This document shows positions 24,211 through 35,947 of a stretch of 64,000 nucleotides of DNA, piece after piece. The notes beneath the pieces were generated by a model, which saw only the letters and a program-made list of their open reading frames with translations, was not told the DNA's origin and ran no database searches. This stretch comes from Eutreptiella sp. 'Long Island Sound 2002' (lineage: Eukaryota > Euglenozoa > Euglenophyceae > Eutreptiales > Eutreptiaceae): positions 50,754,843-50,818,842 of the forward strand of contig OZ038384.1 in assembly GCA_964036045.1 (NCBI GenBank), read 5' to 3'. The position numbers and the translations under genes were made by a program. Each line of letters starts with the position of its first letter. Position 1 is the stretch's first letter.

Positions 24211-24352
24211 GACGCCCCTCGCAACGCTGGAAAGCGCCCCCCCGGGGATGCCCATCCACCACCCCCACACCGAGCAACGCACCAGCGCACCAACGCACCA
24301 GCCACGGGACATCCGCACCCCACCCCCTGCTCTTAGACACAGCGACACAGCA
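24211..24352 (+). other. LINE A 5' UTR after last satellite remnant
   Basis: A degenerate partial monomer (to about 24280) passes into a CACCAGCG/CAACGCACCAG repeat and then unique sequence up to ATG 24353. If the tandem monomers act as 5' UTR promoter units, as in mouse L1, this would be the non-monomer part; that is inference. Confidence 0.4.
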
Positions 24353-25490
24353 ATGGCGGAACCCGCGGCACCACGCAAGACACGCCCCTGATCTCCGACG
24401 CTGGACGAAGCACACGAGGTCATCAGGGCGCCGGGACTCAGAGACGGCGAAGGAGACCCCCCACAAGGGGACGCGGGCACGGACTCCGACCTGGAGGCAT
24501 TGCCGGAGCCCCCCACGGGAGGCGCGCCCGCGGAACCTACGCCGCCGGCGGGCAGCGTACCCGCGATCTGCCCCGCGTGGAAACGGGGCCACTGCACCGG
24601 CGAAGGCTGGTGCCCCAAACAGCACCCCAGGCCCGGCCCCGATGACGGAGCGTTGCCCGAGGTGAAACCCGCGGCCGCACGCGCCGCCCTACGCTACGGG
24701 GTGGCGCAGGGCTGGATCCTGGATGAGACCGCGCGCGGCAGCGTGGACATCCAGGAGGCCGTCGACCGAGTCACCCACGCGGGACAGGCGGCAGTGGCCT
24801 TGCACACCCGGGGCCGCCACGGCGGACCCGCAGAGGGGATCATTGTGGAACCCTCGGGAATGGTGCTGGTCCTGGCGGCGGACATGGTCCGAGGGGTGCT
24901 CCACGCGTCCCGCGTGCGGCGGGCGTGCCCACAGTGGACCATCCAGGTGTACACCCCCCCGCGGGCGTGGCCCTTTTCCACGTGGGCGGTGCTCGCCGTC
25001 ATGTGGCACCTGGCACCAGAGGACGCCCCCACAGAGACCGCGGAGGACATCGCCAGGGACCTCCACACCTGGCCGGCCGACCAGGATTACCCCTGGCGCA
25101 GGCCCCGGGGCGGCCTCCCGGTGGTACCAGCGGCAGAGGGGCTCAGCCTCGCGGCAACCCTCCAACGGCACCCTGACAAGCAGGCACGCCACTTCCTGCA
25201 GACAGGCACGGTCCCGGCCACGCCGCCAGACTCCGAGTGGCGATGGGACGCAGGGGTGGCGCAACCGCTGCCGGGCCCCTGGACCCTCCCGTTGTGGTAC
25301 TTGCCCATGGGCACCTTGGCCCACGCCATCCAGGCCGTCAAGGGGGCTTTCCCGCAGCCGCTCCTCCCCGGCGTGGCCCTGCTCCGCAGCCTGCAGGCGG
25401 GGGCCGCCTGGGTACGGTGGAAGGAAGGAAAGGGGCGCTCGAGCCCCTATTTCCCCATGGTCCAGGGCCAGGCGCTGATCCAGCGCCGAG
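24353..25490 (+). pseudogene. LINE A ORF1, N-terminal part with CCCH zinc finger
   Basis: ATG 24353 gives MAEPAAPRKTRP followed by an in-frame TGA at 24389-24391, after which the frame is open again. At about 24569-24625 the protein has a CCCH finger with CX7CX5CX3H spacing (CPAWKRGHC, TGEGWC, PKQH), typical of RNA-binding CCCH proteins. The rest is an Ala/Pro-rich domain of unknown fold, including DETARGSVDIQEAVDRV and PFSTWAVLAVMWHLAPED. Around 25480-25500 the evident coding frame shifts. By position and the RNA-binding motif it is the ORF1 (ribonucleoprotein) component; no RRM or L1-type coiled-coil trimer domain is recognised. No second copy of this part exists in the window to confirm details. 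Confidence 0.6.
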
Positions 25491-27848
25491 GGCATGGGGA
25501 CCGTGGAATGGGGGGCGATCGTGCCCGGCACGGCGTGCAGGTGGATCACGGCGGCCGCCCCACAGCCCATGCGATCGCCGCCAGCGTGCCACCGCCTCGT
25601 ACGGATGGTCCCCTCTTTGGCCCCCCAGCACGCCTTTACAAGGGACGTGTGGAAGGCCGTACTGAGCCACACCAGGGAGTGGCTAACGAACCCGGGTGCG
25701 CGGTACCCGCCGGGACCGGTGCTCGAACAGCTCACGGCCCCCACACCCGGGGTCCTCCACGCCCTACACAGGGCGTCGGCCCTCAGGAAGCAGCTCAACG
25801 ACGAAGTGCTGGACCTGGCGCTGGAGCCGCTGCGGGTGCTCTACCGACAAGCGCACATCCCACCCGCGGGCACGTCCAACCGCCTAGGCCGCCTGGGGTT
25901 GCAGGGCCGCGTCGAGGCCGCGCACCCAGGAGGCGTGGTGGAACAGTGGCTAACGCTCCGCAACCCGTCCACCGCGGAGAGCCACTGGTACCTGCACCAA
26001 CTCCTCTTCCAACCACGGGCAGCCCCGGAACACCGCTGGCAAAACCCGTACCACACGCACCCGGAGCGCCGAGGCACGCAAAACTACCCGCAGCCAGTCC
26101 CGCCCGCCCTCCCGCCGGGGCAGGACCCGGAGGCGCTACAGCGGGGCTCCCCGCTCGACACCGCCACCAGGGTACAGCAAAGGGGAAGCGACGGCGCGGG
26201 TGGTGCCGAACCGGACTGCACGAACTGCGGAGCGGTGGCCTGGATGGCAGCCTGCAGGCACCTCGCCCGAGATACCACGGGGCTCCGGCAGTACAGACCC
26301 ACTGACCGCACGGCGCTGGCGTCCGCGGTCGCGGCCGTCACCATGGGTCCCGTGGCGGCGTGGCCGGCGCAACTGCTGCCCCACGTCCCCTGCCGCGACA
26401 CGCGGCCCCGACAGCCGGCCGCGACGCACGCGCCGACGGCACCCCTCACGGCGGAGCAACTATACGTCGTCGCGGCAGCGTTGCTAGCAGACGGCGGGGA
26501 GAGCTTCGTCCACCACCACGGCCCGGCGCAGATTGCGGGATGCATACAAGGGCCTCAGCGCGATGCACCAGACCCGTGGCATGCCACGCTCCGCGGGCGC
26601 ACCCGCGTCTGGGGTGCGGGCGATGGCACACCCCCGCCCGGGCCTAAGCAGGGGGAGGCACTGGTACTGCAGACGGCAGGCTACCAGGCCATCATACACG
26701 GCCACGCCGGAGGGTACCGGTCGCACGTCCTGGCCGGAGGCCGATGGACGGTCTGACACAGCACCGCCAGGCAAGGGGCTTTCCCGCCCCTGCCCCACAT
26801 CGACTGGCGACAGGGGCCCACCCAGGCCTACTGTATGTCGGCGGACCCCTGGCCGCTGGCAGTCCTGCTACACACTGTCAGCGCCCCCAACAAGAGGCAG
26901 GAACCGGGGTGGGTCAACCCCCCCACACTGGTGTGGAGCCCCGACCAGGAGGAGCATCTACGGGCCGCGTGGCAGGGAGACGCCATCAGGGCCACGGACG
27001 TCCTGGACCTCCACGCGGGGCCAATCACGCACGCCCGCCCAGCGGCTACCCTGGCGGTGGCCCAACGGGGACAGCAGAACCCGCAGTGGGTGGTCTGCAT
27101 GTTCAGCCCGGCGGACGCGCACATCGTCGTCTGCGACCCCGAACGCCTGCCGGGGCCCGAAGCCGTGATCCGCGTGGCAGACTGCACCCGCATGATCATC
27201 AAGGCGCTGCGGGAGGGCGAACACCACGCCCTCCTGCTCCAGGTCAGGCTGAAGGACAACGCCCGGGCGGGGAGGCCGGGAGTGTGGCCGGCAGCGGCGC
27301 ACCCCGCCGACCTGGAGCTCCAGCTGGCGGTCCCGACCGCGGTGTACCACTGGCTACAGGCCTTCCACGACCTGCGATGGAGGGGCAAGCCCGACCGCCA
27401 AATCGGCTCCACGCACTGGCAAACGTGGCTGCAAGCAGACGCGCAGCGCGATGCCATCCGAGGTCTCGGGCCCGCGCCCGCGACGCGAGCCCTCGATGCG
27501 GCGGCCCCGGGCCGCACGCTGGCACCACACACGGTGCCGCTGGCCAACCTGCCCTTCGAACCAGCGGCGGAGGGCGCCATTCGGAAGTCGGTGCCGCTCC
27601 CCCCGGCGCGAGGGGCCACGGAGCTGACGAAATGACGCTTGTGTGCGGACAAGTACTACACCAGCGGGGCAATGCTGGAACACCTGGCGTGGCACGCGGT
27701 GCACGCTGCGGCCCCGGCAGACGACAAGGAGGCGGCCACCAACATCCTGCAGGGGAGAGCACGGCGGTCCCCATGGCACGCCCCGTACACCCTGCGCCCC
27801 CCGCCCCAGGCAGCTGATCACGTAGATGGAGATGAGGAGGCACCCTGA
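25491..27848 (+). pseudogene. LINE A ORF1, C-terminal part (interrupted)
   Basis: After the frameshift near 25490 the reading frame continues to 27848, broken by TGA at 26754-26756 and TGA at 27633-27635; all three pieces are in one frame. The first piece has a possible metal site (CTNCGAVAWMAACRH, about 26217) and segments such as QLNDEVLDLALEPLRVLYRQ. The second includes DLELQLAVPTAVYHWLQAF. The third begins CADKYYTSGAMLEHLAWHAV and ends in an acidic GDEEAP. No known fold is recognised. An OTU-like protease, known from some algal LINEs, was considered, but no Cys-box or His-box is visible. Continuity of one ORF1 is inferred from the shared frame. Confidence 0.5.
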
Positions 27849-28061
27849 GCGGCCCCGGGGGCCGGCGGTGTGGCCCCACCAGGGTCCATGTCCATCCCCG
27901 CGGGGCTGGCCCCCCTGGCCCCCCTGGCTCCCCCGGTCCCCCGGGCCCCCCTGTGGGCCCCGCTGGGAACGGTCTCAGCAGATGCAGCGCACCCAGATGC
28001 CCTGGCTGCGCCGGCGAACCCGGCGGCGATGCCGATGCGGGATAGCTGACTCCAGGAGGAC
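27849..28061 (+). other. ORF1-ORF2 spacer
   Basis: Non-coding, with a proline-codon-like C-rich run (about 27890-27960). The ORF2 ATG follows at 28062. No obvious overlap or stop-start coupling of ORF1 and ORF2. Confidence 0.4.
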
Positions 28062-29746
28062 ATGACGGGCGACGCCCTGTGGCTCCTCTCGTGGAACCTG
28101 CGCAACGGCCTCGTGCCGCCAGACCGGTCCCTCCGGGACACACTTCGGCGGCGCCGGCCGCCGGCGGCCTGCACCGACAATGAGCACCTCATCACCGGCA
28201 TGCTGCCCCAGGAGGGGGGCTTTGCCATCATGCTCCAGGAAACGGGGATCGCCACCAGAGCGCAGGAGGTGCACGTGGCCGCGGCGCTCCGGGACAAGGG
28301 GTACACCGCCTTCTTCAGCAGCCAGCTGGCGGAGAGGGGAGCCACCTTCCACCTCGAGAGGGGGGGGCCTCCTCACCGCGGTCAGCAGCAGGTACGTGGC
28401 GGAGCACGAGGTGCTCAGCTTCACGGAAATTGTCCCCGGGAAGTCCGCGGCCCTGGAGATCCGCACGGACGGGGGAGGCCTCACCCTCATCAACGTCCAC
28501 GGGCCGCAAGCGGGCTGCTCCCCGTGGGCGGGACGGGCGGCGTTCTGCGCCGACATACAAATGTATGCCACGGCACGCAGCCTCGGCGGGAGGCACCCGG
28601 TGGTCATCGCAGGCAACACCAACATCTACATGGATGTCCCCGCCAACCCGGCCACGGAGCATTTCCGAGCGGTCTGGGAGGCCTGCGGTTTCCGGAGGGC
28701 CGCGGCAGGCGGCGAGGAGGACATGACCCCCACGCTTTACCCGTCCCGGCACAGGGTGGACACCTTCCTGGTCAACGAGCCCCTCCTGCTGTGGTCCCTG
28801 CGGAAAAGCGTCTGGGCTCGCGGCATGGCACACCCCCAGGTGGTCGGCTCGGACCACCTCCCGGTCGGCCTGGCCCTGCCGGGTCTCCTCAGCGCAGCGG
28901 GGCGTGCGGCGATGCCCACCCCCTACAGCCACACGGAGGGCCGCCTCCTCCCGTACGACGCCGAGGCCGCGCCCGTCCAACACTGCCTGTGGGCGGCGGT
29001 CACCGCCGCGCAGGATGAACCCTCCCTGGCGCCCTGGCTGGGTCCCGCAGAGCAGCACGACTACGGGTCCATGCCCGCGGCCGCGGTGGACAAGGTGTTC
29101 GAACACCTCCACGCGACGCATGACGCCCTGGCGCGCGTGGTGGGACGCCGGCAGCCGTCTCCGGCGGGAACGGACCCGGCAGAGGGGGACCTCCAGGAGA
29201 GCGGAAAGCAGCTCCAGGCAGCGGTCCTCCGCTATGACAACCTGACAGCGCGCGCGCTGGCAGCGTACCATGCAGACGCGGCCAGGCATGGCATCCGGTC
29301 CGAGGCGGCGCTCCGGCTCACGGAGGAGCTGCAGGGTGTGTCGCCCGGGTTCTGCCCGACCACGCAGGGCCAGCTACAGGAGGAGCTGGAGAGGCAAGCA
29401 GCCGCCCTCGAGGAGGACATTCGCCAGCTCCGCGCCCTCCTGGCGGCAGACCGCGAGCGCGCCATCAAGGACTTCTGGCGCCGCCACGCCCCCGACATCG
29501 CCCAGCGATGGAAAGCCGTGCGGGGAGCCATAGAGGTAGAGGCCCCAGGCCCGTCAGGCCTCTGGAACGTGCAGGTTCCCAACACCCAAACGCTCCTCAC
29601 GGAGGCCCACGACGTGATGTTCGCAGTTCGCGCCTTCTGGCGAGAACTGTATGACAAACGCCCGGTGGACCTCCCGGGCTTCCAGGCAGTCCTCGGCCGC
29701 CAGTTCCCCCGGGTCCCTGAGGGGGCCCTGGACGCAGGTCCAGTAG
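28062..29746 (+). pseudogene. LINE A ORF2, AP-endonuclease domain and linker
   Basis: ATG 28062 opens with LLSWNLRNGL, the first APE motif. Then come LQETG, INVHGPQ, AGNTNIYMD, RHRVDTFLVNEPL and GSDHLPVGL (to about 28880): the exonuclease-endonuclease-phosphatase fold used by APE-type LINEs to nick target DNA. The usual GDxN motif reads GNTN, so the catalytic Asp is Asn in this copy. A frameshift lies at a run of eight G (28360-28367). The linker to 29730 is helical and Gln/Glu/Arg-rich. One extra C near 29726 and a TAG at 29744-29746 (CAG in copy B) interrupt it before the RT. Copy B is truncated before this domain, so the family state of GDxN is unknown. Confidence 0.75.
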
Positions 29747-31180
29747 TACTCCTTGCAGGACCTGAAGTCCGCCCTGGACAAGGCCGATGGCAAGGCCCGA
29801 GGTCCTAACCACGTGGAGGCCCGTTTCATCAAGGCCCTCCCAGCACCCGTACGGTGGCTCCTGGTCCATTCCTACCGGGCCATCCTCCGCGGCGCCCCGC
29901 CGCCGATGCACTGGAGGGAGGCGCACATCTGGCTCAGCCCCAAGGTACCGGGCTCTGCCAGACTGGACGACTACAGGCCCATAGCCCTGGGCCAGCTGGA
30001 CATGAAGCTGCCCACGGGCCCCCTCACCCAGCGCATCACGGAAGTGCTCACACGGCACGGAGTGGTCAGCGACTGGCAGCAGGGGGCCCTCCCTGGCTCC
30101 AACACAGGCCCCCCGCTGTTCATGGCGCAGCGGCAGCTCCAGCGGGGAAGGCCCAACTACGTCTTCTCCTTTGACGCCCGCAAGGCCTTCGACACCGCCC
30201 CACACGGCGCCCTCCACCTCATCCTGCGCCACCTCTCCGTGCCGCCGGACGTCATCGACCTCCTGCTCTTCCTCCACACGTGCGCCAGGCTGCGCATCGT
30301 CACAGCACACGGGCTAACGCAGCCCGTCTACATGCTACGCGGCGTCCGGCAGGGCAACCCCGAGAGCCCCCTGCTGTACGCGCTCCTCCTGGAGCCCCTG
30401 CTCAGGGCACAGGGGCACCGCCTGCGCCCGCCGGGAGGGGCCGAGCACGGCCTCATCCAGGCCTATATCGACGACCTGCTGGTGGTGGCCCACACGCTGC
30501 AGCACTTCGTCGAGGGCGTGGAGGCGGTGGCCGCGTACCTGGGGATGATGGGCATGGAGCTCAACCCCCGCAAGTGCGCCATGGCCACCACGGAGGGGGT
30601 CCCGGGCCTGCAGCTGCGCCTCTGCCCCCACCTGGAAAACCCGTGGTACTGGCTACCAGCGGCGGACTCCGTCCCCTACCTGGGACTCCAGCTGCAGCCC
30701 GACGGGGAGTTCTCCCTGCAGCGCAAGCACCGGCTACGCCTGGCAGCGGTGCACCACTGGTGCCTTAACACCCTCGCGCCACCGAAAGTGGTGCAGGACG
30801 TCATCCTGGCGATCCTCGGGGGGCTGACGCAGTACGTCGCCCCTTTCATCGCCGACGACTCCGACACTGCACGCCACCTGGACCACATCACGGTCCAGGT
30901 CGCGAAGGACAGGGCGCGGTACGCCTTCGACGCCTCGCGGGACAGCCTGCAGGATGACAGGACTCTGGGGCTCACACGGGTGCCCACGCGGTGCCAGCAG
31001 GCAGCGGTGGCCCTCGTGGGTACACTCGTCAACCACCGCGCAACCTCCGTGCGCGCCGAGGTCACCAAGATGTTCTGGGAGATAGCCGGCGCGCACGGAA
31101 TATGTCCCGAGGTGCACTACCCCGTCCCGGAGTTGGCAACTCTGGCGGGAGGCGACTGGGTCCACCGCATACCCCTGGGC
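29747..31180 (+). pseudogene. LINE A ORF2, reverse transcriptase domain
   Basis: Non-LTR RT core: GPNHVEARFIKALP, HIWLSPKVPGSARLDDYRPI, FSFDARKAFDT (about 30166), GVRQGNPESPLLYALLLEPL (about 30340) and the catalytic YIDD at 30464-30475, then a thumb region with VPYLGLQLQPDG. It matches copy B (59047-57200, minus) closely. RQGNPESP replaces the common RQGDPLSP in both copies, so it belongs to the family and is not damage. A one-base insertion near 31172 moves the frame relative to copy B. Role: target-primed reverse transcription. Confidence 0.85.
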
Positions 31181-34100
31181 CCTGGCCGCCCTGGGAGTGG
31201 GGATGTACAACCCCATCGCGTGCCCCAGGGCAGCCCATGTCCAACTACAGTCCCCGCCGGGCAACATCGTCACGCTGCGCACCGCCAAGCTGCGACACCG
31301 CGACACGTGCCGCCTGACGGTGCCACACACATCGCCGTGGCATGGGCACCACGGGCCACGCCACCCCTTCCCCGACAACAACGATCCGTGGCCCACGGCG
31401 GTGCGGGAGTGCCTCAACTAATGCGCCGATGAACACCTCCACTATTGCCGCCGTGAGCAGGAGCCCACCAACCACCCCGGGTGGCGCGACGCCCTGGCCC
31501 ACCTCTTCCACACCACCGGCACACGGGACCCCCGCCTGAGACTCGTCCACCCCACGAGGGCTAAGCAGGACGCCCACGCCGGCCCAGGGGTGACCCCGGA
31601 CGGCCTGCACCTCCACGTCGGGGGCTACCGCCGCCGGGACGGCCTATCCCCCCCCACGCGGGGGGCGGCGTACCACCCGCCAGCAGCCCTCATGTACATC
31701 CTCCACGACGTACTCGCGGAAAGCGAGCACCAAGAGCCTAACGCGGACGTGGCGTGGCCAGAGCCCTTGGTTGGTGACCACGGACGACCAATGCACCCAA
31801 GCGACGGGGCAAGCGCAGCTCCGGGCCGAGTGGGTAATAGTGCAAGTGGGGGCAGGCCAGCCCGAACCCCGTGGGCTCCCCTGTGGCACCGCCCTACTGG
31901 TGGCTACGGGGGTGCCGCACGACCCACACATGGCGGTACACGCGCTGGAGGACCAGCCGGAGGACACGGGACACCTGGTGGTACACCAGCGTGGGGGCCC
32001 GGCGTGGCTCAAGGAACATGTGACGGCGCTACGGTCCTGGGCAAGCACGGTCGCCGGAGCGGAGATCCGGCTGCACGACCACCCAGCGATCAGCCCGGGC
32101 GACACCAGGGCGCTGAGCGTGGACCAACTGACCCCCAACCACCCCGACGTCCGGTGGCACTCAGCCGACCTCAACGCGGGGTGGCTCAGCCCCACCGGAT
32201 ACTACTGGATCCCGGAGGCCTGGGGACACACCTCCTCCGACGCGTCCGGGGGCGGACCCTGCAAACACGCCACCAGCGTCGCTCTCGCCGCCGACCTCAC
32301 CCGCACGTGGGCGGTGGCCATCTCGGGCACGGTGCCCGACGGGGAGGGGGTGGCTGCCTCCCTCCCCCTACAATACGGTGCCCACAGACCATGGGTCCAC
32401 ATGGTGGACGCCGAAGTCATCCTCCACCTCCTGCGGCACGCAGATCGCGAACGAACCACGGGGGTCCCGCGGGCGCAGCGAAGGTGGTCAACCAGATGCC
32501 CCTGAGGTGGCTCCGGGACGGCCTGTGCGCGCGAGGGCAACACGCCGGGCACCCGTTCTGGTACGTCCGAGCCACCTCGCACCACAGTGACGCCCTACTG
32601 CACAAGGCGGACTGGGCGGCGTCCCAGGACACTGTCCTGCAGAACACGCCCCCGGACCCTGGCCACGCCCAACTCATTGTCGCCGGCCGTGACGGCCATC
32701 TCGATCTACGGCCCCCCACAATGCGGGTGCTCGGCGAGGTCGCGCAACGGGCGCAGACGGACCATGCGCTGACGCACCGGGGACACACACCTTTGGGCGC
32801 GGCCCACGCCACGGCTTACGTCCACGCCCGGGACCTCACCGCGGCGGCCACCAACCGCCGGGCGCTGCGGGCCCGAGACGGCCACACGCCGGTGCAGCGC
32901 AGGCTCCGCGTCCGGAAGGAGCGGCTCTCCGGCATCGCCATCGTCCCACAACCGTGCCTTTTCTGCCGCGGCCCGGAGGAGACCCCGGTGCACATGCACG
33001 TGGGATGCACCCACTCACGGCTCCTCTGGCCCCACTACCGCCAGGCGGTACACGAGGCGGCCCGCCACCTCCCACCTGGGGACAAGGCCCTTTGGGTGGC
33101 CTCGTGGCGCTCCGCAGGCGCCACGTGGACGGAGGTGTTCTGCTCCGGACTGGTGCCCGAGGACGCGGAGGCGCAGCTCCGCGCCATAACCCGATACGAC
33201 CCGCCGGGAGGGACCTCGGTGGACGATTTCCTCCACCACATGCTCCGGCTGGGGGACTTTGCGTGGGAGCTTCGCAACCACCGGCTGGAGCAACTCCTCC
33301 GCGAGCCCCAGAGCGCGGCGGCCCGGGCGCACCGGTGGCTCACTGCGGCGGAGGGCGACCACCCTCCCCCTCCCCTGCGCCCTGACAAGGACTTCGTAGC
33401 CTCCCTCCGTGTTGTGAATGGCACTCTGGAGTGCCCGCCCCAAGAGAGCCCCCACCCGTACCAGGACCTGCCGGAGGGGTTCTCGAGGCACCTACAAGAC
33501 GCCCTCTTCCCACCGTGGATCATCGGGCGCGGCTCCATGACCGCATGGGAGGCGCGCATCGTGGGGGAGGAGTGGGTGCGGGAGTGGAGCCGGTGGTGCG
33601 CCGCCACGCGCGCCCCGGAGACCCCTGCGCAACGATACGCCGCCATCCCGCTCCGGTGGTGGGGGCCGGACACCCGGCCGAGACCCACCATGATCCGCGG
33701 GGCGGGGCCTGACCACCCGTGGGACGCGGCGACGGGGGCATGGCTGCAGGCGGCCCCGGGGCCGCAAACGCGATGGACTGGGGACGTGTCCTCACTCGTC
33801 AGGACACCCGTCCCGCCCCGCATCGTCCTTCACGCCGCCAACGTGCTCCGGGCTACGGAGATACGCACGTGGTGACACGCTGCGGCCACCGTCCGGTGGC
33901 ACTGCCCGGAGGACGGGGCCACCCAACTCACCGTGGCGCACTCCAAAGCTGGGGAGCCGGTATACGACAACGCCCTGTCCCGGCTGGGCGACACCCAGGG
34001 GCCCTTGCTCCTCATGCTCCCCACCGGCATTGCAGCCGCACTGCGCCAGGAGCTAGACGGCTGCGAAGGGCTGCGAGTGGGGTGGGAGGCAGTCGCGGAC

Positions 34101-34715
34101 GGCACCCTGCTGGCACTCCTCCACAGAGACACCGCGAACGGGTGCCGGTGGGATGCGCTGACGCCCCACCTCACCGGGCGCCACGTGTACATGGCGAGCC
34201 CCCCCCAGGGGCACCCCCGCCCGGCGTGGGACGACCTCATCGCCGCCTTCCACGACCACGGGATCCTCCCCGACGACACGTGGCAGGAGGTCCAGCGGAA
34301 GACGCTTGGCAAGGACTACCGGCGCCGCGTCCGCGCCCGCCTGCTGGAGATCCGGGACCCCCTCCGACAGAGGTGGGACAACCTCTGGCTCCGCCATCTC
34401 GACCTTTGGTCGCCGCCCTCCCACCTCCCACACACCTGCCGACTCTGCGGAGAATGTGACACGGTGTCCTCCGCAGCGTCGACAGACGCCAACAGGTGCG
34501 CGCGGTGCGCCCAGGTAGCCGCGTGCCCCTGGCCCGAACCTTCCGCAGGCCCGCGCAGGCGCACAGAGGAGGAGGCCTTGCGCCGGCACATCGAGAAGGC
34601 ACACACCCCCTCGCACGAACAAGCGGGCCCCGCGGGCGCCGCCCTTCTGTGGATCCACGTGCACCCGCGGGACCCCACATCCGTTGCGCACCTGTCGCAC
34701 GTGTTCGCCCCCTAA
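31181..34715 (+). pseudogene. LINE A ORF2, RNase H-like region, CCHC finger and long C-terminus
   Basis: Aligned to copy B this is one continuous ORF2 part. In copy A it carries a TAA at 31419-31421, a small deletion with frameshift near 31755, a return to the main frame near 32470, and a TGA at 33873-33875 (GGA in copy B). SSDASGGG (about 32240) followed by VDAEVILHLL fits RNase H Asp motifs loosely. A LINE-type CCHC finger CLFCRGPEETPVHMHVGC lies at 32955-33008. A further ~570-residue extension ends with a second Cys cluster (CRLCGEC ... CARCAQVAAC ... HIEKAH, from about 34438). The ORF ends at TAA 34713-34715 after SHVFAP. The extension has no recognised fold. Confidence 0.7.
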
Positions 34716-34754
34716 CCCCCACCCGCCGCCGCCCTTTGCAGAGCCCGCAGCACC

Positions 34755-35947
34755 ATGCCACGCCGACGGGGGGATGGGCCGGGGCACACCAGGGCCCGTC
34801 GCAGAGCGCAGGAGGAGGCCGTCCGGGGCCTGGTGGCGGACGCGGTGGCGGAGGCACACAAAGCGCACGCTGCCGCACAGTGTGACCTGGGGGGCAGTGC
34901 GAGGGCTTTCCTCAACGAGACCGTCCTCCCGGCCATCCGCGCCCTGACCGGAGCGAGGGGCCCTACGCTACTCCCGGCAATGCACCGGATCGTGAACGCT
35001 GTCCGGCCGGGGCTCATCAGCCCGGAGGCGGCCCTCTACGGGCACTGGATGGAGTGGTGCGAGTCCAATCGGTCGGGCCGGCCCATGTCCATGGGGGACA
35101 CCCTGCGGCTGACGGGAGCAGGGTCTGCCATGTCCCTCCGCAGTAGCGCCCCAGCCCTGCTGCACGCCCTCAGGACGCGCTACCCCGGGGACGCGGCCCC
35201 GTACCTGAACCAGGCGCGGGCCACGTACCCGGGAGGAGTGTCCGAGCTGGATGCGGCGCTCCACCTTCTACACCCCCCGGACGAGGACCTGGAGGTGGGC
35301 GAGGTCACGGTGTTCGTGGAAGGCGCGGACGAGGCGTCCGCCCGCCCCCGGCCGACCAACCCGGTGTACGACGGCACCAGGCCTACCCCCCCGGACGCCG
35401 TCGTCTACGAGGCGTTCCCCAGGGAGCCCACTTGGTGCCCCGCCCTCCCGCCGGCAACGCACGCGCCCCGCGGCTGGGGTGACCCAGACCTGTCCCACCC
35501 CCTCTCCAGGACCAGGGGTGCCCACCACAGGGGGCACGTTCTCTGGCAGGAGTCCTCTGGCACCCCCCTGCTCCTCCTCGTCCCCCCACCCACCTCTATG
35601 GGGCAACACCCGTACCCCGCCCCCCCCTCCCGGCGCCCGCGGCGCGGGACGGAGTACACACCTTCCTGCGAACACAGGAGGTCACCGCCGTTACGGGGGT
35701 CCACCTGGTGCGGCTGCCCCCGACACCGCTCGACGACCTCCGGGGGCCCAGGGCCCTGGGCCCCGCCCCAGACTGGGAGCTGTGGTGCGACGCGTGGGCC
35801 GCGTGGCTCCCCCGCCTCCCCTCCCAATGCCGGTGGATGGCCGCAGGCCCCCGGCCGTGCGGGGCTGACGCCACAGCCGGCCCCCCAACCCCTCCCCCCC
35901 TCCCCCCCGCAGAGCACCACACGGCACTGCCGGCGGCACGGCACTGA
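34755..35947 (+). pseudogene. LINE A ORF3, unknown protein (one frameshift)
   Basis: ATG 34755 gives MPRRRGDGPGHT, the same start as copy B (53602). The N-terminal ~270 residues are conserved: a basic head, an Ala-rich helical part (EAVRGLVADAVAEAHKAHAA), SAMSLRSSAPALLHALRTRY, GGVSELDAALHLLHPPDEDL and EVTVFVEGADEA. Near 35580 a deletion relative to copy B changes frame, and the true C-terminus (APDWELWCDAWAAWLPRLPS) is read in another frame, ending at TGA 35945-35947. That stop overlaps the ORF4 ATG (TGATG). It starts 39 bases after the ORF2 stop. No known domain is recognised. Confidence 0.65.

Noticed and set aside
25491-27848. OTU-type protease in LINE ORF1, as in some algal LINEs
   Set aside because: No Cys-box or His-box arrangement could be identified.
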